A DNA stretch of 64,000 bases from NCBI RefSeq assembly GCF_036226405.1, contig NZ_CP108464.1, positions 6,386,001 through 6,450,000 on the forward strand, read 5' to 3'. Below the pieces are notes generated by a model. It worked only from the letters and a program-made list of their open reading frames with translations. It was not told where the DNA came from and ran no database searches. How positions within the stretch are numbered: the first letter of the stretch is position 1; each line of letters opens with the position of its first letter. The stretch is from Streptomyces sp. NBC_01260. GTDB lineage: Bacteria > Actinomycetota > Actinomycetes > Streptomycetales > Streptomycetaceae. This document shows positions 37,638 through 46,829 of the stretch, in pieces. The translations under genes and the position numbers were made by a program.

Positions 37638-39626
37638 GTGCCTTCCAAGGAACCACCGCGCCGGCGGGTCCCCGGCCCGGCGCGCCCCCGTAACGCGGCG
37701 CCCCGCTCCGGCCGCGCCCGTCCCGACGCGCGGCGTCGGACCTCGTCGGCCGCCGCGCGCAGGCCGGCGCCGCGCAGCCGCTCGGGCCGTCCGCTGCGGC
37801 TGGGCAGTCCGCGCCCCAGGCTGCGGCTGGTCAGCCTCGCCCTGACACTCGTCATGATCGCGTTCGTCGTCCGGCTCCTGCAGGTCCAGGCCGTTGACGC
37901 CAACGCGTACGCGGCCAAGGCCGACAGGAACCGCTACCTCAGCTACACCGTCGCCGCCGAGCGCGGCGAGATCACCGACCGCAGCGGCATCGCGCTGGCC
38001 ACCAGCGTCGACGCGTACGACATCACCGCCGACCCCAAGATGTTCACACCGGCCGACAGCAAGGCCCCGGACGCCCCCCGGCAGGCCGCCGCCCTGCTCG
38101 CGCCCATCCTCGGTGCCGACGCCGCCGAGCTGACGAAGAAGCTGGCGAAGCCGAAGAGCCGGTACACGGTGCTGGCCCGCCGGCAGACCCCGCAGGTCTG
38201 GAAGCAGATCAAGGACCTCAAGTCGGTCTTCGCCGAGAAGGCCTCGAAGGACAAGGCAGCCGGCGGCCCCGGAGCCAATGTGCTGGCCGGTGTCTTCCAG
38301 GAGGCGACCACCAAGAGGGTCTATCCCAACGGCGGGCTCGCCGCCGGGATACTGGGTTATGTCAATGCCGAGGGAAAGGGCGCGGGCGGCCTGGAATCCC
38401 AGCTGGACAAGGAGCTGGCGGGCGAGGACGGCACGATCAGCTACGCCCAGTCCGGTGGCCGCCGGGTGCCCACCGCGGGCACCAAGGAGGTCCCGGCCGT
38501 CGCGGGCTCCGACATCGAGCTGACCATCGACCGCGACATCCAGTGGGCGGCCCAGAAGGCCATCTCCGAACAGGTGGCGAAGTCCAGGGCCGACCGTGGC
38601 TACGTGGTCGTGCAGAACACCCGGACCGGCGAGGTGCTCGCCATGGCCAACGCCCCCGGCTTCGACCCCAACGACCTCTCGCAGGCCGACGCGGCGTCGC
38701 TGGGCAACGCCGCGCTCCAGGACGTCTACGAGCCCGGCTCCACCAGCAAGGTCATGTCCATGGCGGCGGTGCTGGAGGAAGGGGCCGCCACCCCCGGTAC
38801 CCACGTCACCGTCCCCAACCGGCTGCACCGCGGCGACCGGGCCTTCAAGGACGACATCGACCATCCCACCTGGTACCTGACGCTCAACGGCGTACTCGCC
38901 AAGTCCAGCAACATCGGCACCATCATGGCCGCCGGACAGCTCGGGAAGACCCAGGCCCAGGCCAACAAGACGCTCTACTCCTACCTGCGCAAATTCGGCA
39001 TCGGCTCACCGACCGGACTCGGCTACCCGGGTGAGACCCCCGGCATCCTCGCCAAGCCGCAGGACTGGTCGACCTCGCAGCAGTACACGATCCCGTTCGG
39101 CCAGGGGCTCTCGCTCAACGCCATGCAGGCCGCCTCGATCTACTCCACGATCGCCAACGGCGGGGTCCGGATCGCACCGACCCTCGTCCGCGGCACCAAG
39201 GGGGCCGACGGCCGCTTCACCGCCGCCGACGCCCCGGAGCAGTCCCGGGTGGTCAGCGAGAAGACAGCCAGGACACTGGCGCGCATGCTGGAGTCGGTGG
39301 TCGGTGACCAGGAGGGCACCGGGACGAAGGCCAAGATCCCCGGCTACCGCGTCGCGGGCAAGACCGGTACGGCCAACCGGGTCGATCCGGTACGCGGCGG
39401 CTACCACGGCTACACCGCGTCCTTCGCCGGTTTCGCTCCTGCCGACGACCCTCAGATCACCGTCTACTGCGCGATCCAGAACCCCACCAAGGGCGGCTAC
39501 TTCGGCGGCCAGATCTGCGGACCCATCTACAAGCAGGTCATGGAATTCGCCCTCAAGACGCTTCAGACCGCACCGTCGGGCAGCGAGCCGGCCAGGCTGC
39601 CGGTGACCTTCGAACCCGGCGAGTGA
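37638..39626 (+). CDS. ftsI: Septal peptidoglycan transpeptidase FtsI (PBP3, class B PBP)
   Basis: A 662-residue class B penicillin-binding protein crosslinking septal peptidoglycan. A basic, Pro/Arg-rich cytoplasmic part (1-65) precedes a single membrane anchor (LRLVSLALTLVMIAFVVRLL). The dimerisation domain includes the RNRYLSYTVAAERGEITDRSG motif. The transpeptidase has Ser368-Thr-Ser-Lys371, Ser423-Ser-Asn425 and Lys575-Thr-Gly577. GTG at 37638 lies four bases past the ftsL stop. It works with FtsW, encoded downstream. Confidence 0.95.
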   Translation: MPSKEPPRRRVPGPARPRNAAPRSGRARPDARRRTSSAAARRPAPRSRSGRPLRLGSPRPRLRLVSLALTLVMIAFVVRLLQVQAVDANAYAAKADRNRYLSYTVAAERGEITDRSGIALATSVDAYDITADPKMFTPADSKAPDAPRQAAALLAPILGADAAELTKKLAKPKSRYTVLARRQTPQVWKQIKDLKSVFAEKASKDKAAGGPGANVLAGVFQEATTKRVYPNGGLAAGILGYVNAEGKGAGGLESQLDKELAGEDGTISYAQSGGRRVPTAGTKEVPAVAGSDIELTIDRDIQWAAQKAISEQVAKSRADRGYVVVQNTRTGEVLAMANAPGFDPNDLSQADAASLGNAALQDVYEPGSTSKVMSMAAVLEEGAATPGTHVTVPNRLHRGDRAFKDDIDHPTWYLTLNGVLAKSSNIGTIMAAGQLGKTQAQANKTLYSYLRKFGIGSPTGLGYPGETPGILAKPQDWSTSQQYTIPFGQGLSLNAMQAASIYSTIANGGVRIAPTLVRGTKGADGRFTAADAPEQSRVVSEKTARTLARMLESVVGDQEGTGTKAKIPGYRVAGKTGTANRVDPVRGGYHGYTASFAGFAPADDPQITVYCAIQNPTKGGYFGGQICGPIYKQVMEFALKTLQTAPSGSEPARLPVTFEPGE

Positions 39627-39644
39627 ACTCAGGGAGACCATCCA

Positions 39645-41363
39645 GTGACAACCATCACCCCTGATCCCGGGAACCGGAACGGGAACCACCGCGACCCCGG
39701 CCCCTCACTTCGCGAGAGGCCGGGTGCTCCCGGTACGCTCACCGCCGTGCCCCACGCTGAACAGTTCCGAACCACCCAGAAGGACGCCCCTGTGAACTAC
39801 CCGGGAGCGCCCCGCCCGGATCGGCTGCGGCCGACCTCCATCGGTGAGCTGGCAGCCCGGCTGGGAGTCGAACCGCCTGGCACCGGCGAAGTCACCGGCA
39901 TCACCCACGACTCCCGGGCCGTACGCCCCGGAGACGTGTACGCGGCCCTGCCGGGTGCCCGCCTCCACGGCGCCGACTTCACCGCCCAGGCGGCCGGCCT
40001 CGGCGCGGCCGCCATCCTCACCGACCCCTCGGGCGCCGAACGCGCCGCCGCCACCGGACTTCCGGTGCTGGTCACCGAGGACCCGCGCGGCCGGATGGGC
40101 GAACTCGCCGCCGAGATCTACGGACACCCAGGCACCGACCTGCTCCAGATCGGTATCACCGGAACCTCCGGCAAGACCACCACCGCCTACCTCATCGAGG
40201 GCGGCTTCCGCGGCGCCGGACGCAGCACCGGTCTGATCGGCACCGTGGAGATGCGGATCGGCGACGAGCGCATCAAGTCCGAGCGGACCACCCCCGAGGC
40301 CACCGATCTGCAAGCCCTGTTCGCCGTCATGCGCGAACGCGGCGTCGACGCGGTGACCATGGAGGTCTCCAGCCACGCCCTGGTGCTCGGCCGGGTCGAC
40401 GGCTGCGTCTTCGACGTCGCCGTCTTCAACAACCTCAGCCCTGAGCACATGGAGTTCCACTCCGGCATGGAGGACTACTTCCAGGCCAAGGCGCGGCTGT
40501 TCACCCCGCAGCGCAGCAGGCAGGGCGTCGTCAACTTCGACGACGAGTACGGCCGCAGGCTGATCACCGAGGCGTCCGTCCCGGTCACCACCTTTTCCGC
40601 CGAGGGTCACCCGGATGCCGACTGGCGGGCCGAGGACGTCGAGGTCGGCCAGCTCGGCTCCACCTTCACCGTCGTCGGCCCCAAGGACCAACGGGCCACC
40701 GCCCGGGCCCCGCTGCCCGGACCGTTCAACGTCGCCAACACCCTGGCCGCGATCGTCACCCTCGCGGTCGCGGGCATCGACCCGCAGATCGCGGCCGACG
40801 GCGTCGCCGCCGTGCCGGGGGTGCCCGGCCGGCTGGAGCGGGTCGACGCCGGACAGCCGTACCTCGCACTCGTCGACTACGCGCACAAGACCGACGCCGT
40901 CGAATCGGTGCTCCGCTCCCTCCAGAAGGTCACCGAGGGCAAGCTGCACATCGTCCTCGGCTGCGGCGGCGACCGCGACACCACCAAGCGCGGCCCGATG
41001 GGAGCAGCCGCGGCCCGGCTCTCCGACACCGCCGTACTGACCTCCGACAACCCCCGCTCCGAGGACCCCCTGGGCATCCTCGCCGCCATGCTCGCGGGCG
41101 CCGCCGAAGTGCCCGTGCACGAACGCGGTGACGTCCTGGTCGACGCGGACCGGGCCGCCGCCATCGCCGCCGCGGTCGGCCGGGCCGGGCCGGGCGACAC
41201 CGTACTCATCGCAGGCAAGGGCCACGAGCAGGGCCAGGACATCCACGGAGTGGTGCGCCCCTTCGACGACCGGGTGGTCCTGCGCGAGGCCATCGAGCGG
41301 TCCCTGGGACACGAGAGCGCCGTCCACCGTGCCCCCACCCATGAGAACAACAGTCAGGGATGA
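39645..41363 (+). CDS. murE: UDP-MurNAc-tripeptide synthetase (diaminopimelate-adding)
   Basis: A 572-residue Mur ligase adding diaminopimelate (LL-DAP in Streptomyces) to UDP-MurNAc-L-Ala-D-Glu. ATP loop GITGTSGKTTTAYL, the NLSPEHMEFH region, the KAR motif with the carbamylated Lys (YFQAKARLFTP), GRLERVD, the DYAHKTDAVESVL stretch and the DAP-specificity motif SDNPRSEDP are present. GTG at 39645 follows AGGGAG. It gives a 60-residue Pro/Asn/Gly-rich N-terminal extension before the RLRPTSIGELAARLG fold; a later start cannot be excluded. Confidence 0.93.
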   Translation: MTTITPDPGNRNGNHRDPGPSLRERPGAPGTLTAVPHAEQFRTTQKDAPVNYPGAPRPDRLRPTSIGELAARLGVEPPGTGEVTGITHDSRAVRPGDVYAALPGARLHGADFTAQAAGLGAAAILTDPSGAERAAATGLPVLVTEDPRGRMGELAAEIYGHPGTDLLQIGITGTSGKTTTAYLIEGGFRGAGRSTGLIGTVEMRIGDERIKSERTTPEATDLQALFAVMRERGVDAVTMEVSSHALVLGRVDGCVFDVAVFNNLSPEHMEFHSGMEDYFQAKARLFTPQRSRQGVVNFDDEYGRRLITEASVPVTTFSAEGHPDADWRAEDVEVGQLGSTFTVVGPKDQRATARAPLPGPFNVANTLAAIVTLAVAGIDPQIAADGVAAVPGVPGRLERVDAGQPYLALVDYAHKTDAVESVLRSLQKVTEGKLHIVLGCGGDRDTTKRGPMGAAAARLSDTAVLTSDNPRSEDPLGILAAMLAGAAEVPVHERGDVLVDADRAAAIAAAVGRAGPGDTVLIAGKGHEQGQDIHGVVRPFDDRVVLREAIERSLGHESAVHRAPTHENNSQG

Positions 41364-41367
41364 CCAA

Positions 41368-42774
41368 GTGATCGCCCTTTCCCTCGCCGAGATCGCCGAA
41401 ATCGTCGGCGGGCAGTCGTACGACATACCGGATCAGGCAGTAACCGTCAGCGGGCCAGTCGTCATCGACTCCCGGGAGGTGAAGCAAGGCAGCCTCTTCG
41501 TCGCCTTCGCCGGCGAACGGGTCGACGGCCACGACTACGCGCAGCGCGCGGTCGAGGCGGGCGCGGCAGTCGTCCTGGCCGCCCGCCCCGTCGGCGTTCC
41601 CGCGATCGTCGTGGACGACGTGGTGGCGGCGCTCGGCGCGCTCGCCCGCGCCGTCGTCGGGCGCCTCGGCACCACCGTGGTCGCCCTCACCGGGTCCGCC
41701 GGCAAGACCTCCACCAAGGACCTGATCGCCCAGCTCCTGGAGCGCAAGGGCCCCACCGTCTACCCGGCGGGCAACCTCAACAACGAGATCGGACTGCCGC
41801 TCACCGCGCTGCGCGCCACCGATGAGACCCGGCACCTGGTCCTCGAAATGGGTGCCCGCTACATCGGCGACATCTGTTACCTCACCGGCCTCGTCCCGCC
41901 CCGGATCGGCCTCGTCCTGAACGTCGGCACCGCCCACATCGGCGAGTTCGGCGGGCGCGAGCAGATCGCACAGGCCAAGGGCGAGATGGTCGAGTCGCTG
42001 CCCGCGGACGGCCTCGCCGTACTCAACGCCGACGACCCGCTCGTCCGCGCCATGACCTCCCGCACCAAGGCCCGCGTCCTGCTCTTCGGTGAAGCCGCGG
42101 ATGCGGACGTACGGGGAGAGAACGTGCGGCTCACCGACGACGGCTGCCCCGCGTTCCGCCTCCACACACCCACCGGGTGCAGCGATGTGACCATGCGCCT
42201 GTACGGTGAGCACCACGTGTCGAACGCGCTCGCCGCGGCCGCCGTCGCCCATGAGTTGGGCCTGTCCGCAGACGAGATCGCCGAGGCGCTCTCCGAGGCG
42301 GGCACCCTCTCCCGCTGGCGCATGGAGGTCACCGAGCGTCCGGACGGCGTGACGTTCGTCAATGACGCCTACAACGCCAACCCCGAATCCATGAGAGCCG
42401 CGCTGCGCGCGCTGGCCGCCATGGGGAAGGGGCGTCGTACGTGGGCAGTGCTCGGCCAGATGGCCGAGCTCGGCGACGCCTCGCTCACCGAGCACGACGC
42501 GGTCGGACGGCTCGCCGTCCGGCTCAACGTCAGCAAGCTCGTCGCGGTCGGGGGCAGAGAAGCCTCCTGGCTGCAACTGGGCGCATACAACGAGGGTTCG
42601 TGGGGTGAGGAGTCGGTGCATGTGTCCGACGCACAGGCTGCCGTCGACCTGTTGCGCAGTGAACTGCGCCCGGGAGACGTCGTGCTGGTGAAGGCGTCCC
42701 GGTCGGTCGGCCTGGAGCAGGTTGCCATGGCACTGCTGGATAACGCGACCGAGGGCGAGGTCGCCGGCCGATGA
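41368..42774 (+). CDS. murF: UDP-MurNAc-tripeptide:D-Ala-D-Ala ligase
   Basis: A 468-residue ligase adding D-Ala-D-Ala to complete the UDP-MurNAc pentapeptide. IALSLAEIAEIVGG start, SREVKQGSLFVAFAGERVDGHDY, ATP loop TGSAGKTSTKDL, NNEIGLPLT, EMGARYIGDI, NVGTAHIGEFG and DAYNANPESMRAAL are typical. GTG at 41368 is four bases after the murE stop, with AGGGA upstream. The ATG at 41341 would overlap murE. Its end overlaps mraY as ATGA. Confidence 0.94.
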   Translation: MIALSLAEIAEIVGGQSYDIPDQAVTVSGPVVIDSREVKQGSLFVAFAGERVDGHDYAQRAVEAGAAVVLAARPVGVPAIVVDDVVAALGALARAVVGRLGTTVVALTGSAGKTSTKDLIAQLLERKGPTVYPAGNLNNEIGLPLTALRATDETRHLVLEMGARYIGDICYLTGLVPPRIGLVLNVGTAHIGEFGGREQIAQAKGEMVESLPADGLAVLNADDPLVRAMTSRTKARVLLFGEAADADVRGENVRLTDDGCPAFRLHTPTGCSDVTMRLYGEHHVSNALAAAAVAHELGLSADEIAEALSEAGTLSRWRMEVTERPDGVTFVNDAYNANPESMRAALRALAAMGKGRRTWAVLGQMAELGDASLTEHDAVGRLAVRLNVSKLVAVGGREASWLQLGAYNEGSWGEESVHVSDAQAAVDLLRSELRPGDVVLVKASRSVGLEQVAMALLDNATEGEVAGR

Positions 42775-43841
42775 GGCAGATCCTCTTCGCGGGGGCCATC
42801 GGGCTCTTCCTGACCCTGGTCGGTACCCCGCTGCTGATCAAGCTGCTGGCCCGCAAGGGATACGGGCAGTTCATCCGGGACGACGGCCCGCGCAGCCACG
42901 GATCGAAGAAGGGCACGCCCACCATGGGCGGCATCGCCTTCATCCTGGCGACGATCATCGCGTACGTCCTGGCGAAGGTGATCACCGGCGAGGACATGCG
43001 CTTCTCCGGTGTGCTGGTCCTCTTCCTGATGGCCGGCATGGGACTCGTCGGCTTCCTCGACGACTACATCAAGATCGTCAAGCAGCGTTCGCTGGGCCTG
43101 CGCGCCAAGGCGAAGATGGCCGGTCAGCTGATCGTCGGTATCGCCTTCGCGGTGCTCTCGCTCCAGTTCGCCGACGCCCGCGGCAACACCCCCGCCTCCA
43201 CCAAGCTCTCGTTCGTCGAGGACTTCGGCTGGTCGATCGGCCCGGTGCTGTTCGTGGTCTGGGCGCTCTTCATGATTCTCGCCATGTCCAACGGCGTGAA
43301 CCTGACGGACGGTCTGGACGGCCTCGCCACCGGTGCGTCGGTGATGGTCTTCGGCGCGTACACCTTCATCGGGCTCTGGCAGTTCCAGGAGTCCTGCGCC
43401 AACGCGGCCACCCTCACCAATCCGAGTGCCTGTTTCGAGGTACGAGATCCACTCGACCTCGCGGTCGTGGCCTCCGCCCTGATGGGCTCCTGCTTCGGCT
43501 TCCTGTGGTGGAACACCTCGCCCGCCAAGATCTTCATGGGCGACACCGGTTCGCTCGCCCTCGGCGGCGCGCTCGCAGGTCTGGCGATCTGCTCCCGCAC
43601 CGAGTTCCTGATGGCGGTGCTCGGCGGCCTCTTCGTGATGATCACGATGTCCGTCGTCATCCAGGTCGGCTCGTTCAAGATGACCGGCAAGCGGGTCTTC
43701 CGGATGGCGCCGCTCCAGCACCACTTCGAACTCAAGGGGTGGTCCGAAGTCCTTGTCGTGGTCCGCTTCTGGATCATCCAGGGCATGTGTGTGATCGTCG
43801 GTCTCGGCCTCTTCTACGCAGGATGGGCAGCCAAGAAGTGA
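42771..43841 (+). CDS. mraY: Phospho-MurNAc-pentapeptide translocase
   Basis: A 356-residue membrane enzyme with about ten helices making lipid I from UDP-MurNAc-pentapeptide and undecaprenyl phosphate. KKGTPTMGGIAFI, the catalytic LDDYIKIVKQRSLGL, NLTDGLDGLA, FMGDTGSLALGGAL and the HHFELKGWSE loop are all present. ATG overlaps the murF stop and its stop overlaps the murD GTG, so translation is coupled along murF-mraY-murD. Confidence 0.96.
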   Translation: MRQILFAGAIGLFLTLVGTPLLIKLLARKGYGQFIRDDGPRSHGSKKGTPTMGGIAFILATIIAYVLAKVITGEDMRFSGVLVLFLMAGMGLVGFLDDYIKIVKQRSLGLRAKAKMAGQLIVGIAFAVLSLQFADARGNTPASTKLSFVEDFGWSIGPVLFVVWALFMILAMSNGVNLTDGLDGLATGASVMVFGAYTFIGLWQFQESCANAATLTNPSACFEVRDPLDLAVVASALMGSCFGFLWWNTSPAKIFMGDTGSLALGGALAGLAICSRTEFLMAVLGGLFVMITMSVVIQVGSFKMTGKRVFRMAPLQHHFELKGWSEVLVVVRFWIIQGMCVIVGLGLFYAGWAAKK

Positions 43842-45265
43842 GCAACGTGGACTGGCAGGGCAAGCACGTCACGGTCGCCGGACTCGGGGTCTCCGGGATT
43901 CCGGCGGCCCGGGTGCTGCGCGGTCTCGGCGCCGTCGTCACCGTCGTCAACGACGGGGACGACGAGCGCTCCCGTACCCAGGCCGCGGAGCTGGAGGCGC
44001 AGGGCATCACCGTGCGCCTCGGCGACGGGGCCACCCTGCCCGAGTCCACCGAGCTCATCGTCACCACCCCGGGCTGGAAGCCCGACAAGCCGCTGTTCGC
44101 CGCGGCCGCCGAGGCAGGCGTCCCGGTCTGGGGCGACGTCGAACTCGCCTGGCGGCTGCGCGGCCAGGACGGCCGGGAACCGGCCCCCTGGCTCGCGGTC
44201 ACCGGAACCAACGGCAAGACCACGACCGTGCGGATGCTCGCCTCGATCCTGGAGGCGGCCGGGCTGCGCACCGCGGCCGTCGGCAACATCGGCGTCTCGC
44301 TCCTGGACGCGGTCCTCGGCGACGAGACGTACGACGTACTCGCCGTCGAGCTCTCCAGCTACCAGCTGCACTGGTCGCCCTCGCTGCGCGCCCACTCCGC
44401 GGCCGTCCTCAACCTGGCCCCCGACCACCTCGACTGGCACGGCTCCATGGAGGCGTACGTCGCCGACAAGGGCCGGATCTACGAGGGCAACAGCGTCGCC
44501 TGCGTCTACAACGCCGCGGACGGGGTCACCGAGGACCTGGTGCGCGGGGCGGACGTGGAGGAGGGCTGCCGGGCGATCGGCTTCACCCTCCACGCCCCCG
44601 GGCCCTCCCAGCTCGGGGTCGTCGACGGCATCCTCGTCGACCGCGCCTTCGTGACGAACCGGCACAAGCAGGCCCAGGAGCTCGCCGAGGTCGGGGACGT
44701 GAACCCGCCCGCCCCGCACAACATCGCCAACGCGCTGGCGGCCGCGGCGCTGGCCCGTGCCTTCGGCGTCGCGCCGGCCGCCGTACGGGACGGGCTGCGG
44801 GCCTTCCGCCCGGACCCGCACCGCATCGAGCGTGTCGCGGAGGTCGCCGGGGTCACCTACATCGACGACTCCAAGGCCACGAACACCCACGCGGCCGAGG
44901 CCTCCCTGGCGTCCTACGACCCGATCGTCTGGGTCGCCGGAGGACTGGCCAAGGGCGCCACCTTCGACGAGCTGGTGACCGGGTGCGCGAAGCGCCTGCG
45001 GGGCGTCGTGCTGATGGGCGCCGACCGCGCCCTGATCCGCGAAGCCCTCGCGCGACACGCGCCCGAGGTCCCGGTGGTCGACCTCGACCGGACCGACACT
45101 GGGGCGATGTCCGAGGCGGTCCGCGAAGCGGCACGGCTCGCCCGGCCGGGAGACACCGTACTGATGGCCCCGGCCTGCGCCTCGATGGACATGTTCGTCA
45201 ATTACAACAAGCGGGGCGAGGCCTTCGCGGACGCCGTCCGCGCACTGGCCGCCGAGAGCGCCTGA
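43838..45265 (+). CDS. murD: UDP-MurNAc-L-alanine:D-glutamate ligase
   Basis: A 475-residue ligase adding D-Glu to UDP-MurNAc-L-Ala. N-terminal VTVAGLGVSGIPAARVL, ATP loop VTGTNGKTTTVRML, AVELSSYQLHW, LNLAPDHLDWHGS with YVADKGRIYEG, HNIANALAAAA, PHRIERV, YIDDSKATNTHAAEASL and WVAGGLAKGATFDEL match the family. The GTG at 43838 overlaps the mraY stop. A second GTG at 43847 is possible. Followed by 115 bases and ftsW. Confidence 0.94.
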   Translation: MSNVDWQGKHVTVAGLGVSGIPAARVLRGLGAVVTVVNDGDDERSRTQAAELEAQGITVRLGDGATLPESTELIVTTPGWKPDKPLFAAAAEAGVPVWGDVELAWRLRGQDGREPAPWLAVTGTNGKTTTVRMLASILEAAGLRTAAVGNIGVSLLDAVLGDETYDVLAVELSSYQLHWSPSLRAHSAAVLNLAPDHLDWHGSMEAYVADKGRIYEGNSVACVYNAADGVTEDLVRGADVEEGCRAIGFTLHAPGPSQLGVVDGILVDRAFVTNRHKQAQELAEVGDVNPPAPHNIANALAAAALARAFGVAPAAVRDGLRAFRPDPHRIERVAEVAGVTYIDDSKATNTHAAEASLASYDPIVWVAGGLAKGATFDELVTGCAKRLRGVVLMGADRALIREALARHAPEVPVVDLDRTDTGAMSEAVREAARLARPGDTVLMAPACASMDMFVNYNKRGEAFADAVRALAAESA

Positions 45266-45380
45266 CGGGCCCGGCCTCCGCGCCGTACCGTCCCGGAGCA
45301 ACCGGGCACGTACGGCTGTGCCGCGGGCGCGGGCCCTCGGCACCGAGGCCCCGGGCACGAGCAGTGGAGGGGACAGGACC

Positions 45381-46823
45381 ATGCCGGCCGAAGAGAGCTC
45401 TGCCGCACGCGGCAGGGACCGCTCACGGGCGACCACGGCGATCAGCCGGGCGCTCCATCCGCCCCTCCTCGCGGCCGGGGGTGCCCCGCTGCCGGGCGGA
45501 CTCGCCCTGCGCGTGCGGTCGGCCTCCGGCTCCCGGCGGCCCCCCGTGGGCCGCTCCAGGACCGCGGGCGGCCCGCGCACCCCCCGCGGCGGCGGTGTGC
45601 GGCGGTTCTACGAGCAGGCACGCCGGGCCTGGGACCGCCCGCTGACCGCGTATTACCTGATCCTGGGGGCCGGGCTGCTCATCACCGTGCTCGGGCTCGT
45701 CATGGTCTACTCCGCCTCGATGATCAAGGCGCTGGAGCTCGACAAGCCGGGCACCTACTTCTTCCGCAAGCAGTTCCTCGCCGCCGTCATCGGGGCAGGG
45801 CTGATGGCGATCGCCGCCCGGATGCCGGTCAAGCTGCACCGCGCCCTGTCCTACCCGCTGCTGATGGGCGCCGTCTTCCTGATGGTGCTGGTCCAGGTGC
45901 CGGGGATAGGGATGTCGGTCAATGGGAACCGGAACTGGCTCTACCTGGGCGGGCCCTTCCAGCTCCAGCCCAGTGAGTTCGGCAAGCTCGCCCTCGTCCT
46001 GTGGGGGGCCGATCTGCTCGCCCGCAAACAGGACAAGCGGCTGCTGGCCCAGTGGAAGCACATGCTCGTGCCGCTCGTCCCGGTCGCCTTCATGCTGCTC
46101 GGGCTGATCATGCTCGGCGGTGACATGGGCACTGCGATCATTCTCACGGCGATCCTGTTCGGGCTGCTCTGGCTGGCCGGGGCTCCCACCCGGCTGTTCG
46201 CCGGAGTGCTCGCCACCGCCGGCCTGATCGGCTTCGTGCTGATCAAGACCAGTCCGAACCGGATGGCCAGGCTCGACTGCATGGGCGCCAGCGAACCCGG
46301 GCCGGGCGGCTCGTGCTGGCAGGCCGTACACGGTATCTACGCTCTTGCGTCCGGCGGCTGGTTCGGATCCGGGCTCGGTGCAAGTGTGGAAAAATGGGGT
46401 CAACTCCCCGAACCCCACACCGACTTCATCTTCGCCATCACGGGGGAGGAACTGGGGTTGGCGGGGACGCTGTCGGTACTCGCCCTCTTCGCGGCTCTAG
46501 GCTATGCGGGTATCCGCGTGGCCGGACGCACGGAGGACCCCTTCGTGAGGTATGCCGCGGGAGGTGTGACCACCTGGATCACGGCTCAGGCAGTGATCAA
46601 CATCGGTGCGGTGCTCGGTCTGCTTCCGATCGCCGGTGTCCCGCTCCCGCTGTTCTCCTACGGAGGGTCGGCCCTGCTGCCGACCATGTTCGCTGTCGGG
46701 CTGCTGATCGCGTTCGCGCGAGAGGATCCCGCCGCGAAGGCGGCCCTGGCCATGCGGAGGCCCGGGGTGAGATGGAAGACGATGAGACGGCGCATCAAGA
46801 AGCGTCCGTCCGGAGAGCGGTGA
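45381..46823 (+). CDS. ftsW: Septal peptidoglycan glycosyltransferase FtsW (SEDS)
   Basis: A 480-residue SEDS polymerase working with FtsI at the septum. A Ser/Arg/Pro-rich cytoplasmic start (about 70 residues) is followed by ten helices. Family motifs are MVYSASMIKALE, NGNRNWLYLGGPFQLQPSEF, KLALVLWGADLLARKQ, GGDMGTAIILTAI, SGGWFGSGLGASVEKWG, LPEPHTDFIFAITGEELGL, PLPLFSYGGSALL and a basic tail. The ATG at 45381 has GGAGGGG upstream. In Streptomyces ftsW is a known target of the sporulation regulators WhiA/WhiB; no site was assigned here. Confidence 0.94.
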   Translation: MPAEESSAARGRDRSRATTAISRALHPPLLAAGGAPLPGGLALRVRSASGSRRPPVGRSRTAGGPRTPRGGGVRRFYEQARRAWDRPLTAYYLILGAGLLITVLGLVMVYSASMIKALELDKPGTYFFRKQFLAAVIGAGLMAIAARMPVKLHRALSYPLLMGAVFLMVLVQVPGIGMSVNGNRNWLYLGGPFQLQPSEFGKLALVLWGADLLARKQDKRLLAQWKHMLVPLVPVAFMLLGLIMLGGDMGTAIILTAILFGLLWLAGAPTRLFAGVLATAGLIGFVLIKTSPNRMARLDCMGASEPGPGGSCWQAVHGIYALASGGWFGSGLGASVEKWGQLPEPHTDFIFAITGEELGLAGTLSVLALFAALGYAGIRVAGRTEDPFVRYAAGGVTTWITAQAVINIGAVLGLLPIAGVPLPLFSYGGSALLPTMFAVGLLIAFAREDPAAKAALAMRRPGVRWKTMRRRIKKRPSGER

Positions 46824-46829
46824 ATTTCG